A stretch of DNA of 64,000 bases from Kitasatospora setae KM-6054 (GCF_000269985.1 NC_016109.1:3596001-3660000); one strand, 5' to 3'. Counted from the stretch's first letter, positions 1-15,869 are shown. Translations and numbers: made by a program. The notes: generated by a model from the letters alone, not told the origin.

Positions 1-3094
<3,094 letters not shown>

Positions 3095-3159
3095 TGGTCG
3101 TCAAGCCCTCTTTCGTGATTCGAGAGTCTGTCTGTTGGTCTGAGGGGGGCCTGGGGGCT

Positions 3160-3192
3160 GGGCCGGCCCGGTGTTCCACACCGGGCCGGCCC
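3160..3192 (-). other. Strong hairpin in the rpoB-rpoC spacer
   Basis: A perfect 14-bp GC-rich stem with a 5-nt loop (TTCCA on the plus strand) lies between the rpoB stop and the rpoC start. It has no T-run, and rpoC has no visible promoter of its own here. I read it as a processing, pausing or attenuation element rather than a full terminator. That role is inference. Confidence 0.5.
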
Positions 3193-3200
3193 GGCCTCCG

Positions 3201-6674
<3,474 letters not shown>

Positions 6675-6813
6675 GAGGGGGGTCCTTCCGAGGGCTCGGA
6701 GCTCACTACGCGCATACCGGCCGGGCCTTGGCCGAGGCGGAAAACCCCAGGTCAGGACAGGGACCACTCCGGGCGACGAGTCACGGAGCAGCTAACAGGC
6801 AGCGCAAAGGGAC

Positions 6814-6842
6814 AGTGTAGCCAAAGGCGACACTGCTAGCAA
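6814..6842 (-). promoter_or_regulatory. Putative rpoBC promoter
   Basis: On the minus strand TTGCTA and TACACT are separated by 17 bp, a close match to a vegetative (HrdB-type) -35/-10 pair. It sits about 140 bp before the rpoB start, leaving a leader. Inferred from sequence only. Confidence 0.55.
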
Positions 6843-7239
6843 GCCCTGATTCGGAGACCGAATCGGACGCTCCTCCCGTACAACCGACAACCCGGGCAGT
6901 GATCCCTCACCGGCCGGGCCGTCGCACCCACTTCTGCGTCACCGGGAACCTTCCCAGTGCCGCCCCCGAATATGCATCGGAGTCGGTTCCGCTTGGGCAC
7001 GCGCCTTGAGAATCGCGCGCCGCGTGCTGTTCGTCAAGGCCCGCACCAGGGTGTGGACCTCGTACTGCCCATCGTCCGGACCGCGCCCCGCGTTACACGC
7101 TGCCTGCGCCCGGGGGCCGACGGACAGCGATCACCCTACCCCCGGGCACCGACAGGAGCCGAGTCCGGCGTGGGCCATCGGGAGCAACGCCCGGCGTGTC
7201 CCCCGGGGGCGCGCCCGGGAGCCGCCCCGGACGCAAGCA
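6843..7239. other. rplL-rpoB intergenic region
   Basis: About 400 bp between the rpoB promoter and the rplL terminator. I see no convincing gene; open frames here have no recognisable domain. In related genomes this interval is also non-coding and separates the rplJL and rpoBC units. Confidence 0.4.
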
Positions 7240-7277
7240 GGCCGGGCCGGCCACCCCGAAGGGTGGCCGGCCCGGCC
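7240..7277 (-). terminator. rplJL terminator
   Basis: A nearly perfect 17-bp stem (GGCCGGGCCGGCCACCC with its complement) and a tetraloop-sized turn lie about 30 bp downstream of the rplL stop. Strong hairpin without a long T-run, as is usual in streptomycetes. Confidence 0.7.
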
Positions 7278-7307
7278 GGAAGAGCACCTCTCAGAGAGAG
7301 GGACAAG

Positions 7308-7688
7308 TCACTTGACGGTGACCTTGGCGCCAGCGCCCTCGAGCTGGGCCTTCGCCTTCTCGGCGACGTCCTTGGCGACCTTCTCCAGAACCTTCGCACC
7401 GGCGGTGTCGACGAGGTCCTTGGCCTCCTTCAGGCCGAGGGAGGTGAGGGCGCGCACCTCCTTGATGACCTGGATCTTCTTGTCGCCGGCGCCATCGAGG
7501 ATGACGTCGAACTCGTCCTGCTCCTCGACGGCCTCGGCGGCAGCCGGGGCGCCGGCGGCGGCGACGGCGACCGGGGCGGCGGCGGTGACGTCGAACTTCT
7601 CCTCGAAGGCCTTGACGAACTCGGAGAGCTCGATCAGGGTCATGCCCTCGAACTGCTCGAGCAGGTCCTCGGTGCTGAGCTTCGCCAT
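7308..7688 (-). CDS. rplL: 50S ribosomal protein L7/L12
   Basis: Stalk protein of the large ribosomal subunit that recruits translation GTPases; 126 aa, normal length. It starts [20 protein letters not shown], followed by an alanine-rich hinge (about residues 35-55) and the conserved C-terminal domain with [20 protein letters not shown]. It is preceded by a GGAAGGACG ribosome site and lies 83 bp downstream of rplJ, forming the standard rplJL operon, with a strong hairpin terminator following. Confidence 0.97.
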   Translation of the reverse strand: MAKLSTEDLLEQFEGMTLIELSEFVKAFEEKFDVTAAAPVAVAAAGAPAAAEAVEEQDEFDVILDGAGDKKIQVIKEVRALTSLGLKEAKDLVDTAGAKVLEKVAKDVAEKAKAQLEGAGAKVTVK

Positions 7689-7771
7689 GATTGGCGTCCT
7701 TCCACTAAATCGGCAGGTGCCGGATGTACGGGTTGGCGGGCGTGCTTACGGGCCCGCTGGGACGGGAGTGG

Positions 7772-8326
7772 TTACTCCGCGTCCTCGGCGGGAGCCGGAG
7801 TACCGGCACCGCCCTGCTCGACCTTCTCGCGCAGCGCCTCGACGGTGCGAACGAGCTTGGACGGGAGCGCCTGGAAGACGGCGGCAGCCTGCGAGGGCTT
7901 GGCCTTCAGGGCGCCCGCCAGCTTGGCGAGCAGCACCTCGCGGGACTCGAGGTCCGCGAGCTTCTTGATCTCATCGGCGGACAGCGCCTTACCGTCAAGG
8001 ACACCGCCCTTGATGATGAGAGCAGGGTTCTCCTTGGCGAAGTCACGCAGAGCCTTCGCCGACTCCACCGGGTCACCGGTGACGAAGGCGACAGCCGTCG
8101 GACCGGCGAACAGGTCGTCCAGCTCGGAGATCCCGGCCTCGTTGGCCGCGATCTTGGTCAGCGTGTTCTTCACCACGGCGTAATCGGCGTTGCCGCCGAG
8201 CGAGCGACGAAGCGTCTTCAGCTGCTTCACCGTGAGACCGCGGTACTCGGTCAGAACGGCGGCGCTGGAGGCACGGAACTTGTCCGTGATCTCGGCGACG
8301 TCGGCAGCCTTGTCGGGCCTGGCCAT
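7772..8326 (-). CDS. rplJ: 50S ribosomal protein L10
   Basis: Base of the ribosomal stalk; binds L7/L12 dimers and 23S rRNA. 184 aa starting [17 protein letters not shown] at ATG 8326, with GGAGG nine bases upstream. The core [19 protein letters not shown] and the [15 protein letters not shown] segment are typical of L10. The alanine/glutamate-rich tail (APAEDAE) is common in actinobacteria. A long GC-rich leader with a hairpin and a promoter-like sequence precede it, consistent with autogenous control by L10(L12)4. Confidence 0.97.
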   Translation of the reverse strand: MARPDKAADVAEITDKFRASSAAVLTEYRGLTVKQLKTLRRSLGGNADYAVVKNTLTKIAANEAGISELDDLFAGPTAVAFVTGDPVESAKALRDFAKENPALIIKGGVLDGKALSADEIKKLADLESREVLLAKLAGALKAKPSQAAAVFQALPSKLVRTVEALREKVEQGGAGTPAPAEDAE

Positions 8327-8339
8327 AGGCTTACGCCTC

Positions 8340-8470
8340 CTTCCGTGATGTCGAAGTCGGGCCGACCTTCGAGAAGTCGACCATCCAACGCCGCGGACCC
8401 CAGGAAGCGAACCCCGGAAAACTCGAGAGCCCCGGCGCGCAGGCACCGGGGCTGGCAATGACCTCGACGG
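8340..8470 (-). ncRNA. Candidate L10 leader of rplJL mRNA
   Basis: The transcribed leader upstream of rplJ contains a stable stem-loop (AGCCCCGGTGCC pairing with the CGCCGGGGCT segment) followed by a second purine-rich stretch, in the position of the known L10 leader element that binds the L10-L12 complex. Assigned from position and visible hairpin only; a covariance search was not possible. Confidence 0.45.
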
Positions 8471-8598
8471 ACCGTGAACGGCCCGGAGATCTCCACTCTG
8501 CTCCACAACCTGCGCGGGCGGCCCGCACGAGTGCGGACCCTTCGGTACCGCCCACCCTCTCGGGAGCGCGGCGACAACCAGCGGTCTTTGGCTCGGCC

Positions 8599-8628
8599 AG
8601 CCTAACCGGATCCGCCGGGTTTGACCAA
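8599..8628 (-). promoter_or_regulatory. Putative rplJL promoter
   Basis: Minus-strand TTGGTC and TAGGCT are separated by 18 bp, about 270 bp upstream of rplJ. The same hexamer architecture occurs before rplK (TTGGTC-18 bp-TAGCCT), which supports both as real promoters of ribosomal protein units. Confidence 0.55.
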
Positions 8629-8635
8629 ATCCGGT

Positions 8636-9433
8636 TCAGGGCAGCGCCGGCGGGCTGGACCCGGGGGCGCTGTCGGCCTCGGCCGGGGCCTGGACGGAGA
8701 TCGCGGAGCCGCCGAACTCGGTGTAGTCCACGGTGTCCACCTCGGCCGCGGCCCGGCGCAGCCGGACCAGCTGGTCGTGCTCGTCGAGCCAGAGGTCGAG
8801 CACCACGTCGCCGGCGCCCAGCGCCTTCTCCAGCGCCTCCCGCCTGGCCGGGTCGAGCTGGGTCTGCGCGGCCGCGTACCGGGCCGCGGTGACGGTGGCC
8901 CGGTAGTGCTCGACGGTGGTGTCGAGCAGCTTCTCCTCGCCGATCAGCCGGGGCTCCTCGGCGGCCGCCGCGGCGGCGACCGCGACCACCGGACTGAGCC
9001 GGTCGATCAGGTCGCCGTACGGGATCCGGCCGTTGGAGAACTTCTGCCAGCGCGGGCCGCCCAGCCGCACGCCGGTCTCCCGGTCGCCGCCCAGGTAGGC
9101 CGAGGTGTCCAGGACGATCAGCGTCGGGCCGTCCGGGGCGGCCTGGTACTTCAGCACCGTCTTGGGCGCCCAGAACAGCGCGCCCCCGGCGGTCTCGCCG
9201 GCCAGCACCGCCGTGTACTGGGCCCGCCGGGCGTCGTGCAGCGCCAGCTGGGCGGAGAGGATCACCCCGTGCGGGGAGCGGTCGGTCGGGCTGGGCTGCG
9301 CGGTGGACGGGGACGGGCCGGCCGGGGTGGCGGTCCGGTCGGGGGTCTTCGCCGAGCCGGTGCAGCCGGTGGCCGCGCCGCCCAGCAGGACGGCCGCCAG
9401 CAGGGCCGCGGCCCATCGCGCCGGTGCCGCCAT
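8636..9433 (-). CDS. Putative LppX/LprG-like lipoprotein
   Basis: About 265 aa. The N-terminus has a short basic start, a hydrophobic stretch (AAALLAAVLLGGAATGC) and a lipobox-like end with Cys, so it is probably an exported lipoprotein, followed by a Thr/Pro/Ser-rich linker (TPDRTATPAGPSPST). The remainder resembles the LppX/LprG fold of actinobacterial envelope lipoproteins, with the substrate unknown. A lipoprotein gene occupies the same place between rplA and rplJ in other streptomycetes. Start chosen at ATG 9433 with GGAG eight bases upstream; 9439 is possible. Confidence 0.7.
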   Translation of the reverse strand: MAAPARWAAALLAAVLLGGAATGCTGSAKTPDRTATPAGPSPSTAQPSPTDRSPHGVILSAQLALHDARRAQYTAVLAGETAGGALFWAPKTVLKYQAAPDGPTLIVLDTSAYLGGDRETGVRLGGPRWQKFSNGRIPYGDLIDRLSPVVAVAAAAAAEEPRLIGEEKLLDTTVEHYRATVTAARYAAAQTQLDPARREALEKALGAGDVVLDLWLDEHDQLVRLRRAAAEVDTVDYTEFGGSAISVQAPAEADSAPGSSPPALP

Positions 9434-9596
9434 CGCCATCACTCCGCTTCCCGCCTCGCCGCCGTCCGGTCCCCCTCACGATGCCATGCGCACCGCCCCG
9501 CCCCGGCGGCCGGCCCATCTCATCGGATTCTCAGCCCGGTCCGGGCCGGACTCTACCGAACCACCCCGCACGCTGCGCAAACCCTTTCCGAACGCC

Positions 9597-9631
9597 ACCG
9601 GGCCCGCACCCCCAAGGGGTGCGGGCCCGGT
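9597..9631 (-). terminator. rplKA terminator
   Basis: Perfect GC-rich inverted repeat (ACCGGGCCCGCACCCC pairing with its complement, minimal loop) about 35 bp downstream of the rplA stop. It separates rplKA from the lipoprotein gene. Confidence 0.8.
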
Positions 9632-9667
9632 GAGACGCGATGACCGCGCGGAGGGGCTGACTCGGGG

Positions 9668-10390
9668 TCAGACCGCCGCCGGGTCCTCCTCGACGAGGAG
9701 GTTGCGGGTGCGGTTCGGGTCCACCTGGATGCCGGGGCCGATCGTGGTGGAGAAGGCGATCTTCTTGATGTAGCGGCCCTTGGCGGCGGACGGCTTGGCC
9801 CGGAGGACCTCGTCGAGCGCGGCGGCGTAGTTCTCGACCAGCTGCTCGTCGGAGAACGAGGTCTTGCCGATGATCAGGTGCAGGTTCGAGTGCTTGTCGA
9901 CGCGGAACTCGATCTTGCCGCCCTTGATGTCGTTGACGGCCTTGGCGACGTCCGGGGTGACGGTGCCGGTCTTCGGGTTCGGCATCAGGCCACGGGGACC
10001 GAGCACGCGGCCCAGGCGGCCGACCTTGCCCATGAGGTCCGGGGTGGCGACGACGGCGTCGAAGTCCAGACGGCCCTTGGCGACCTCGTCGATCAGCTCG
10101 TCCGAGCCGACGATGTCGGCACCCGCGGCACGCGCGGCCTCGGCACGCTCACCGTTCGCGAAGACCAGGACCCGGGCGGTCTTACCGGTGCCGTGCGGGA
10201 GGATGACGGTGCTGCGGACCATCTGGTCGGCCTTGCGCGGGTCGACGCCCAGACGCATGGCGACCTCGACGGTGCCGTCGAACTTGGTGGTGGAGGTCGC
10301 CTTGGCGAGGCGGACCGCCTCCAGGGGGGCGTAGATCCGGGCGCGGTCGACCTGGGCGTCCGCGGCCTTGAGGGCCTTGCTGCGCTTCAC
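9668..10390 (-). CDS. rplA: 50S ribosomal protein L1
   Basis: L1 stalk protein, binds 23S rRNA and in many bacteria represses its own operon. 240 aa, normal length. It begins [15 protein letters not shown] and contains the conserved [25 protein letters not shown] and [16 protein letters not shown] segments. A GGAGCAGCAG ribosome site precedes the ATG. It lies about 80 bp downstream of rplK in the usual rplKA operon and is followed by a strong terminator. Confidence 0.98.
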   Translation of the reverse strand: MKRSKALKAADAQVDRARIYAPLEAVRLAKATSTTKFDGTVEVAMRLGVDPRKADQMVRSTVILPHGTGKTARVLVFANGERAEAARAAGADIVGSDELIDEVAKGRLDFDAVVATPDLMGKVGRLGRVLGPRGLMPNPKTGTVTPDVAKAVNDIKGGKIEFRVDKHSNLHLIIGKTSFSDEQLVENYAAALDEVLRAKPSAAKGRYIKKIAFSTTIGPGIQVDPNRTRNLLVEEDPAAV

Positions 10391-10468
10391 TGCTGCTCCT
10401 GGTGGTTAATGGAGTTCGTGGGAACGGGCCGCGCGGGCCCTACCACGGAAGGACGTGCGGGGGCTTGG

Positions 10469-10903
10469 TCAGCCCTCGACGGTGATGCCCATCGACCGGG
10501 CGGTGCCGGCGATGATCTTCTCCGCCGCGTCCAGGTCGTTGGCGTTCAGGTCGGGCATCTTGGTGGTGGCGATCTCGCGCACCTGGGCCGAGGTCAGCTT
10601 GGCGACCTTGGTCTTGTGCGGCTCCTTGGAGCCCTTGTCGATGCCCGCGGCCTTCAGGATGAGGCGAGCGGCCGGCGGGGTCTTCGTGACGAAGGTGAAG
10701 GAGCGGTCGTCGTAGACCGTGATCTCCACCGGCACGATCATGCCGCGCTGCGACTCGGTGGCCGCGTTGTACGCCTTGCAGAACTCCATGATGTTGACAC
10801 CGTGCTGACCGAGCGCGGGGCCGACCGGGGGGGCCGGGTTGGCCGCACCGGCGTTGATCTGGAGCTTGATAAGCCCCGTGATCTTCTTCTTCTTGGGAGG
10901 CAT
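10469..10903 (-). CDS. rplK: 50S ribosomal protein L11
   Basis: Component of the GTPase-associated centre. 144 aa starting [17 protein letters not shown] at ATG 10903; upstream in-frame codons are not supported. Contains the N-terminal [19 protein letters not shown] signature and the C-terminal rRNA-binding segment with [26 protein letters not shown] ribosome site precedes the start. A promoter-like pair and the nusG terminator lie about 90-150 bp upstream. Confidence 0.98.
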
Positions 10904-10986
10904 GTCTCTCCGGGTCCTTCCGAGAGGTGATTGCTGATGTGCCCGGCCCCGGGGCGAAACCCGGCCGCCAGGACACACATCGGACC

Positions 10987-11016
10987 AGGCTAACCGGTCA
11001 GGTGTCGCTGGACCAA
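10987..11016 (-). promoter_or_regulatory. Putative rplKA promoter
   Basis: Minus-strand TTGGTC and TAGCCT with an 18-bp spacer, just downstream of the nusG terminator and 84 bp before rplK. Matches the architecture seen before rplJ. Confidence 0.55.
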
Positions 11017-11019
11017 AAC

Positions 11020-11056
11020 GGTGCCGGGGCGGAGGCTCTCGCCCCGCCCCGGCACC
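11020..11056 (-). terminator. nusG terminator
   Basis: Perfect 13-bp stem (GGTGCCGGGGCGG with its complement) about 14 bp after the nusG stop and directly before the rplK promoter. Confidence 0.75.
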
Positions 11057-11069
11057 GGAGACCTTCGGG

Positions 11070-12017
11070 TCAGTTCTTCTGGATCTGGTCGAAGGAGAGC
11101 TCGACCGGGGTCTCCCGGCCGAAGATCTCCACCAGGCCCTTGACCTTCTTCGAGTCCGGGTTGATCTCGTTGATGGTCGCCTGCAGGGTCGCGAACGGGC
11201 CGTCGGTGACGGTGACCGAGTCGCCGACCTCGAAGTCCAGCACCTGCACCTCGACCGGGCGCACCGGCGAGGCCTTGCCGGCCTCCTTGGCGGCGGCGCG
11301 CTCCACGTCGGGGGCGAGCATCTTGACGACCTCGTCCAGGGTCAGCGGGTACGGGTCGTAGGCGTTGCCGACGAAGCCGGTGACGCCGGGGGTGTTGCGC
11401 ACGACGCCCCAGGACTCCGGGGTGAGGTCCATCCGGACCAGCACGTAGCCGGGGAGCTTGTTCTGCCGGATGGTCTTGCGGTCGCCGTTCTTGATCTGGA
11501 CGACCTCCTCCTGCGGAACCTGGGACTCGAAGATGTAGTCCTCGACGTTCAGCGAGACGGAGCGCTGCTCCAGGTTCTGCTTCACCCGGTTCTCGTAGCC
11601 GGCGTAGGTGTGGATGACGTACCACTCGCCGGGGGCGCGGCGCAGCTGCTCGCGGAACTCGGCGACCGGGTCGCTCTCGACCTCCTCGGCCGGCTCGGCG
11701 GCCTGGTCGGCCTCGGCCTCGGCCTCGGCGGCCTCGACGTCAGCGTCCTCGGCGTCCTCGGCGCCGGCGGCGGCCTCCTCGTCGAAGACCTCCTCCGCCT
11801 CGGCCTCGGCGTCGTCCACCTCGTGCACGGCGGCGGCCTCGGCGGGCTCGCCCGCCTCCAGCTCGTCGGCGGCCTCGACCTCGTCCTCCTCGGCGTCCGC
11901 CTCGTCCACGATCTCGGCGAGAGACTCGACGTCGGCAGCCTCGGCCGCGTCCGGCTCGGCGGCGACATCCGCCTCGCGGACGGTCTCGTCGGCGTCGTTC
12001 AGGGGGGACTCAGACAC
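11070..12017 (-). CDS. nusG: Transcription termination/antitermination factor NusG
   Basis: RNA polymerase-associated elongation factor that couples to Rho and ribosomal protein S10. 315 aa. The C-terminal about 185 residues are canonical: NGN domain ([32 protein letters not shown]) and KOW domain ([28 protein letters not shown]). The N-terminal about 125 residues are a highly acidic Glu/Ala/Asp low-complexity extension, typical of actinobacterial NusG and with no known catalytic role. Located between secE and rplK as in most bacteria. Confidence 0.97.
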   Translation of the reverse strand: MSESPLNDADETVREADVAAEPDAAEAADVESLAEIVDEADAEEDEVEAADELEAGEPAEAAAVHEVDDAEAEAEEVFDEEAAAGAEDAEDADVEAAEAEAEADQAAEPAEEVESDPVAEFREQLRRAPGEWYVIHTYAGYENRVKQNLEQRSVSLNVEDYIFESQVPQEEVVQIKNGDRKTIRQNKLPGYVLVRMDLTPESWGVVRNTPGVTGFVGNAYDPYPLTLDEVVKMLAPDVERAAAKEAGKASPVRPVEVQVLDFEVGDSVTVTDGPFATLQATINEINPDSKKVKGLVEIFGRETPVELSFDQIQKN

Positions 12018-12105
12018 GGTCGCTGCTTCTTTCCTGGTTGTGGAACGGATACCTCAACAGTACCGACTCAACGGTAGTCGCCCGTTGCCCTTCGCACCGA
12101 CAGCT

Positions 12106-12136
12106 CGACCCGGGCCGAAGGATTCGGCCCGGGTCG
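12106..12136 (-). terminator. secE terminator
   Basis: Perfect 14-bp stem (CGACCCGGGCCGAA and its complement) with a 3-nt loop, between secE and nusG. It suggests that much of nusG transcription starts in the remaining 90 bp or reads through. Confidence 0.7.
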
Positions 12137-12196
12137 GGGTGGAGTATTCGGTGCGGGACCTGCGGGGATCCCTGCGGGGTTTTGCCGGATCGGGCG

Positions 12197-12565
12197 TCAG
12201 CCGAAGATCCAGAAGGCACCCTTCGCGAAGACCCAGTCGAGACCGGCGACCACCAGCATCATCACGATCACGAAGACCACGACGACGGTGGTGTACTGGA
12301 TCAGCTGACTGCGGGTGGGCCAGACCACCTTGCGGAGTTCCGCGATGATCTGGCGGTAGAAGATCGCGATCCGGGCGAACAGGCCCTTCTTGGCCCGCTT
12401 GCCGGACTTCTTGCCGCCCTCGCCACCGGCCGCCTTGTTGGCGCGCCGACGCTCGCGCCGGGACTTCTTGCCGTCCTCGGTGCTGGTGGTCTCGTCCGCG
12501 GCGCCTTCGGCCCCCTCGGGGTTGCCGCTCTCAGGCGTTGCGGTGGAGCCCGTGGTCTCCGTCAC
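12197..12565 (-). CDS. secE: Preprotein translocase subunit SecE
   Basis: Essential small subunit of the SecYEG channel. 122 aa with a charged, low-complexity N-terminal half (KKSRRERRRANKAAGG), then the conserved amphipathic helix FYRQIIAELRKVVWPTRSQL and a single C-terminal membrane helix (about residues 93-113). This single-helix form is normal outside the enterobacteria. Located between tRNA-Trp and nusG, as usual. Confidence 0.96.
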   Translation of the reverse strand: MTETTGSTATPESGNPEGAEGAADETTSTEDGKKSRRERRRANKAAGGEGGKKSGKRAKKGLFARIAIFYRQIIAELRKVVWPTRSQLIQYTTVVVVFVIVMMLVVAGLDWVFAKGAFWIFG

Positions 12566-12656
12566 TCGTCCTCACCTGAATCCCGGTCCTGCGGAGGTCC
12601 GTGCCTGCTGCACGGGCGATCCGGCGAAAGCTGTGGGGTGGGGCCCTCTCCGCATC

Positions 12657-12688
12657 AAGCCCGCTCGCTCTTCGGAGCGAACGGGCTT
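12657..12688 (-). terminator. Hairpin downstream of tRNA-Trp
   Basis: AAGCCCGTTCGCTC-type stem with a small loop lies between tRNA-Trp and secE, with one internal mismatch region. Probable tRNA 3' terminator or processing hairpin. Confidence 0.55.
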
Positions 12689-12705
12689 GGAACGGATCGA
12701 GCAGC

Positions 12706-12777
12706 AGGGCACGAGGGACTCGAACCCCCAACCGCCGGTTTTGGAGACCGGTGCTCTACCAATTGAGCTAGTGCCCT
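12706..12777 (-). tRNA. tRNA-Trp (CCA)
   Basis: A 72-nt cloverleaf can be drawn: acceptor AGGGCAC/GTGCCCT, D arm GCTC-AATTGGTA-GAGC, anticodon loop CTCCAAA (anticodon CCA) and T arm with TTCGAGT. The 3' CCA is not encoded. Placed immediately before secE, as in other actinobacteria. Confidence 0.96.
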
Positions 12778-13087
12778 TCGGAGCCTCACGGCTCCGGCGT
12801 GTCCCCCAACCTACCGCATCCGCCCGACCGTGTGGTGTACCCGGTCGAAGGATCCGCACTTCGGGAGCCATCGAGCAGTGAGTGTACGGGTTCTTCGCCG
12901 ATTGGTCGAACCTCATTCACCGAGATCCACATTCGTCGACTTTCGACGCCCTCCGCCCGAGATCCTCCGGCTCCGATCACCGTCCGCCCGAGATCGTCCG
13001 GGAGCGCGCGGCGGACGCCGGAGCGGTCTGACGGAGACCGGAGAACCGCGATGCCCGCCGCCCGTGCGGTCTGGGAGCATTCACCCC
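12778..13087. other. tRNA-Trp / aminotransferase intergenic region
   Basis: About 310 bp with no convincing gene. It must hold the divergent promoters of tRNA-Trp (minus) and the aminotransferase (plus); I could not assign hexamers with confidence. Confidence 0.35.
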
Positions 13088-14326
13088 ATGAGCGCACCCA
13101 CCCCCGAGAACGTCTCCCCCGCCGCCCGCCGGGTCTCCGCCCGGGTCGGCGCCATCGCCGAGTCCGCCACGCTGGCCGTCGACGCCAAGGCCAAGGCCCT
13201 GAAGGCCGCCGGGCGCCCGGTCATCGGCTTCGGCGCCGGCGAGCCCGACTTCCCGACCCCCGGCTACATCGTGGACGCCGCAGTCGCCGCCTGCCAGGAC
13301 CCGGCGAACCACCGCTACACCCCGGCCGGCGGCCTGCCGGAGCTGAAGGCCGCGATCGCCGCCAAGACGCTGCGCGACTCCGGCTACCAGGTGGACGCCT
13401 CGCAGGTGCTGGTGACCAACGGCGGCAAGCAGGCGATCTACAACGCCTTCGCCGCGATCCTCGACCCGGGCGACGAGGTGATCATCCCGGCCCCGTACTG
13501 GACCACCTACCCGGAGGCCGTGAAGCTGGCCGGCGGCACCCCCGTCGAGGTCGTCTCGGACGAGACCACCGGCTACAAGGTCTCGGTCGAGCAGCTGGAG
13601 GCCGCCCGCACCGCGAACACCAAGGTCGTGCTGTTCGTCTCGCCGTCCAACCCGACCGGCGCGGTGTACACCGAGGCCGAGGCCGAGGCGATCGGCCGCT
13701 GGGCGCTGGAGCACGGCCTGTGGGTGCTCACCGACGAGATCTACGAGCACCTGGTCTACGGCGACGCGACCTTCACCTCGCTGCCGGCCCTGCTGCCCGA
13801 GCTGGCCGACAAGTGCATCGTGGTCAACGGCGTGGCCAAGACCTACGCGATGACCGGCTGGCGGGTGGGCTGGCTGATCGGCCCGAAGGACGTCGTGGCC
13901 GCCGCCGCCAACCTGCAGTCGCACGCGACCTCGAACGTCTCGAACGTGGCGCAGCGCGCGGCGATCGCCGCCGTGGCCGGCGACCTGGCCGCGGTGGACG
14001 AGATGAAGACCGCGTTCGACCGCCGCCGCCGCACCATCGTGGCGATGCTGAACGAGATCGACGGCGTGCTGTGCCCCGAGCCGGAGGGCGCGTTCTACGT
14101 GTACCCGTCGGTGAAGGGCCTGCTGGGCAAGGAGCTGCGCGGCAAGCGCCCGCAGACCTCGGCCGAGCTGGCCGCGCTGATCCTGGACGAGGCCGAGGTC
14201 GCGGTCGTCCCGGGCGAGGCCTTCGGCACCCCCGGCTACCTGCGGCTCTCCTACGCGCTCGGCGACACCGACCTGGTCGAGGGCGTCAGCCGGATCCAGA
14301 AGCTGCTCGGCGAGGCCCGCGACTGA
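13088..14326 (+). CDS. aspC: Pyridoxal phosphate-dependent aspartate-type aminotransferase
   Basis: Class I/II aminotransferase, 412 aa, probably interconverting aspartate and oxaloacetate. Start ATG 13088 gives [20 protein letters not shown]. Characteristic features are [12 protein letters not shown] near residue 50, [23 protein letters not shown], the aspartate/tyrosine segment [12 protein letters not shown], and the PLP-lysine motif [16 protein letters not shown] (Lys in VAKTYAMTG). A strong terminator follows 15 bp after the stop. Streptomycetes carry this gene divergent from tRNA-Trp/secE. Exact amino acid preference cannot be fixed from sequence alone. Confidence 0.9.
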   Translation: MSAPTPENVSPAARRVSARVGAIAESATLAVDAKAKALKAAGRPVIGFGAGEPDFPTPGYIVDAAVAACQDPANHRYTPAGGLPELKAAIAAKTLRDSGYQVDASQVLVTNGGKQAIYNAFAAILDPGDEVIIPAPYWTTYPEAVKLAGGTPVEVVSDETTGYKVSVEQLEAARTANTKVVLFVSPSNPTGAVYTEAEAEAIGRWALEHGLWVLTDEIYEHLVYGDATFTSLPALLPELADKCIVVNGVAKTYAMTGWRVGWLIGPKDVVAAAANLQSHATSNVSNVAQRAAIAAVAGDLAAVDEMKTAFDRRRRTIVAMLNEIDGVLCPEPEGAFYVYPSVKGLLGKELRGKRPQTSAELAALILDEAEVAVVPGEAFGTPGYLRLSYALGDTDLVEGVSRIQKLLGEARD

Positions 14327-14340
14327 CCTCCCGTCAGCAC

Positions 14341-14382
14341 CGCCCCCCGTACCTCACCCGATCGGGCGAGGTACGGGGGGCG
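14341..14382 (+). terminator. aminotransferase gene terminator
   Basis: Perfect 20-bp stem (starting CGCCCCCCGTACCTCACCCG) separated by two bases from its complement, followed by GGTTCCTGTTT. Strong intrinsic terminator between the aminotransferase and adenosine deaminase genes. Confidence 0.85.
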
Positions 14383-14419
14383 GTTCCTGTTTCGGGGGGT
14401 TTTGCGGCAGGATCGGTGA

Positions 14420-15448
14420 ATGGATCGCCAGCGTGATGTCCGGAGCCTGCCGAAGGCCCATCTGCACCTGCACTTCACCGGTTCGATGCGCCCCGCGACG
14501 CTGCTCGAACTCGCTGACAAGCACGGCATCCGGCTGCCCGAGGCGCTCAGCTCCGAGCACCCGCCCAAGCTCCGGGCCACCGACGAGCGCGGCTGGTTCC
14601 GCTTCCAGCGGCTGTACGACACCGCCCGCTCCTGCCTGCGCGACGAGTCCGACATCCGCCGGCTGGTCCGGGAGACCGCCGAGGACGAGCGCGCCGACGG
14701 CTCCCGCTGGCTGGAGATCCAGGTCGACCCGACCTCGTACGCGCCGCTGCTGGGCGGGCTGACCCCGACCCTGGAGCTGGTGCTGGACGCCGTCCGGGAG
14801 GCGTCCGAGGCGACCGGCGTCGGCATCCGGGTGCTGGTCGCGGCCAACCGGATGAAGTCCCCGATGGACGCCCGGACGCTGGCCCGGCTCGCCGTCCGCT
14901 ACGCCGACCAGGGCGTGATCGGCTTCGGCCTGTCCAACGACGAGCGCCGCGGCCTGGCCCGGGACTTCGACCGGGCCTTCGCCATCGCCCGCGGCGGCGG
15001 CCTGATCGCCGCCCCGCACGGCGGCGAGCTGGCCGGCCCCGACTCCGTCCGGGACTGCCTGGACGACCTGGGCGCCACCCGGATCGGCCACGGCGTGCGC
15101 GCCGCCGAGGACCCGCGGCTGCTCCAGCGGCTCGCCGACCGGCAGGTGACCTGCGAGGTCTGCCCGGCCTCCAACGTCGCCCTCGGCGTCTACGACAGCC
15201 CCGAGCAGGTCCCGCTGCGGACCCTCTTCGAGGCCGGCGTGCCGCTCGCGCTGGGCGCCGACGACCCGCTGCTGTTCGGCTCCCGGCTCGCCGACCAGTA
15301 CCTGCTGGCCCGCGCGGCGCACGGCTTCACCGACGCCGAACTGGCCGAACTGGCCCGCCAGTCGATCCGCTCCTCGCGCGCCCCCGAGCACGTGCTGAAG
15401 GAACTGCTGGGCGAGATCGACGCCTGGCTGGTGGAGGAGCCGGCCTAG
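14420..15448 (+). CDS. add: Adenosine deaminase family protein
   Basis: Zn-dependent hydrolase converting (deoxy)adenosine to (deoxy)inosine for purine salvage; 342 aa. Metal ligands and catalytic residues are visible: HLHLHFTGS (the HxH motif, about residues 14-22), APHGGE (His and the catalytic Glu), RIGHGVRA, and LGADDPLLF (Asp pair). The start at ATG 14420 is close to the terminator of the previous gene, so it must have its own promoter or be leaderless. Some family members act on adenine or other aminopurines, so substrate is inferred. Confidence 0.88.
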   Translation: MDRQRDVRSLPKAHLHLHFTGSMRPATLLELADKHGIRLPEALSSEHPPKLRATDERGWFRFQRLYDTARSCLRDESDIRRLVRETAEDERADGSRWLEIQVDPTSYAPLLGGLTPTLELVLDAVREASEATGVGIRVLVAANRMKSPMDARTLARLAVRYADQGVIGFGLSNDERRGLARDFDRAFAIARGGGLIAAPHGGELAGPDSVRDCLDDLGATRIGHGVRAAEDPRLLQRLADRQVTCEVCPASNVALGVYDSPEQVPLRTLFEAGVPLALGADDPLLFGSRLADQYLLARAAHGFTDAELAELARQSIRSSRAPEHVLKELLGEIDAWLVEEPA

Positions 15449-15596
15449 GTGTTCCGGCCCGTGCGGCGGGCGGGCGGGCGGTGGCAGGATCTCGCGGCGG
15501 TCCGGCCGCGGCGGTACTTGCCGCCCGAGACCCCCTGCACCGAGGATGGGCGCCGGTCCGGCCGCCGGCGGACGCCCGGAATCCGTGGAGGCAACG

Positions 15597-15791
15597 ATGG
15601 CCCTGACGATGCGCGACCGCTGCGAGAGGTGCGAGACCGCGGTGCTGCCCCCGGACGCGTCGGCCCGGATCTGCTCGTACGAGTGCACCTTCTGCCCGGC
15701 CTGCAGCGATGCCATGCGGCACGTGTGCCCCAACTGCGGCGGCGAGCTCCTGCCGCGGCCGCGCCGCGCCCGGGCCGACGGCGGGTCCTGA
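15597..15791 (+). CDS. Small zinc-binding protein, DUF1272 family
   Basis: 64 aa. Eight cysteines in pairs (CERC, CSYECTFCPAC, CPNCGGEL) form an evident zinc-ribbon arrangement typical of DUF1272. No function is known for the family. Start ATG 15597 is supported by GGAGG seven bases upstream. A strong hairpin follows the gene, shared with the convergent murB. Confidence 0.8.
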   Translation: MALTMRDRCERCETAVLPPDASARICSYECTFCPACSDAMRHVCPNCGGELLPRPRRARADGGS

Positions 15792-15836
15792 GCCGGAGGC
15801 CCCTCCGCGGTCCCGGTTCCCGTCCCCGCGCCGGGC

Positions 15837-15863
15837 GGGGCGCCGGACGGCGTCCGGCGCCCC
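15837..15863. terminator. Bidirectional terminator between DUF1272 gene and murB
   Basis: Perfect 12-bp stem GGGGCGCCGGAC with its complement and a 3-nt loop, in the gap between two convergent genes. Confidence 0.75.
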
Positions 15864-15869
15864 GGCGGT

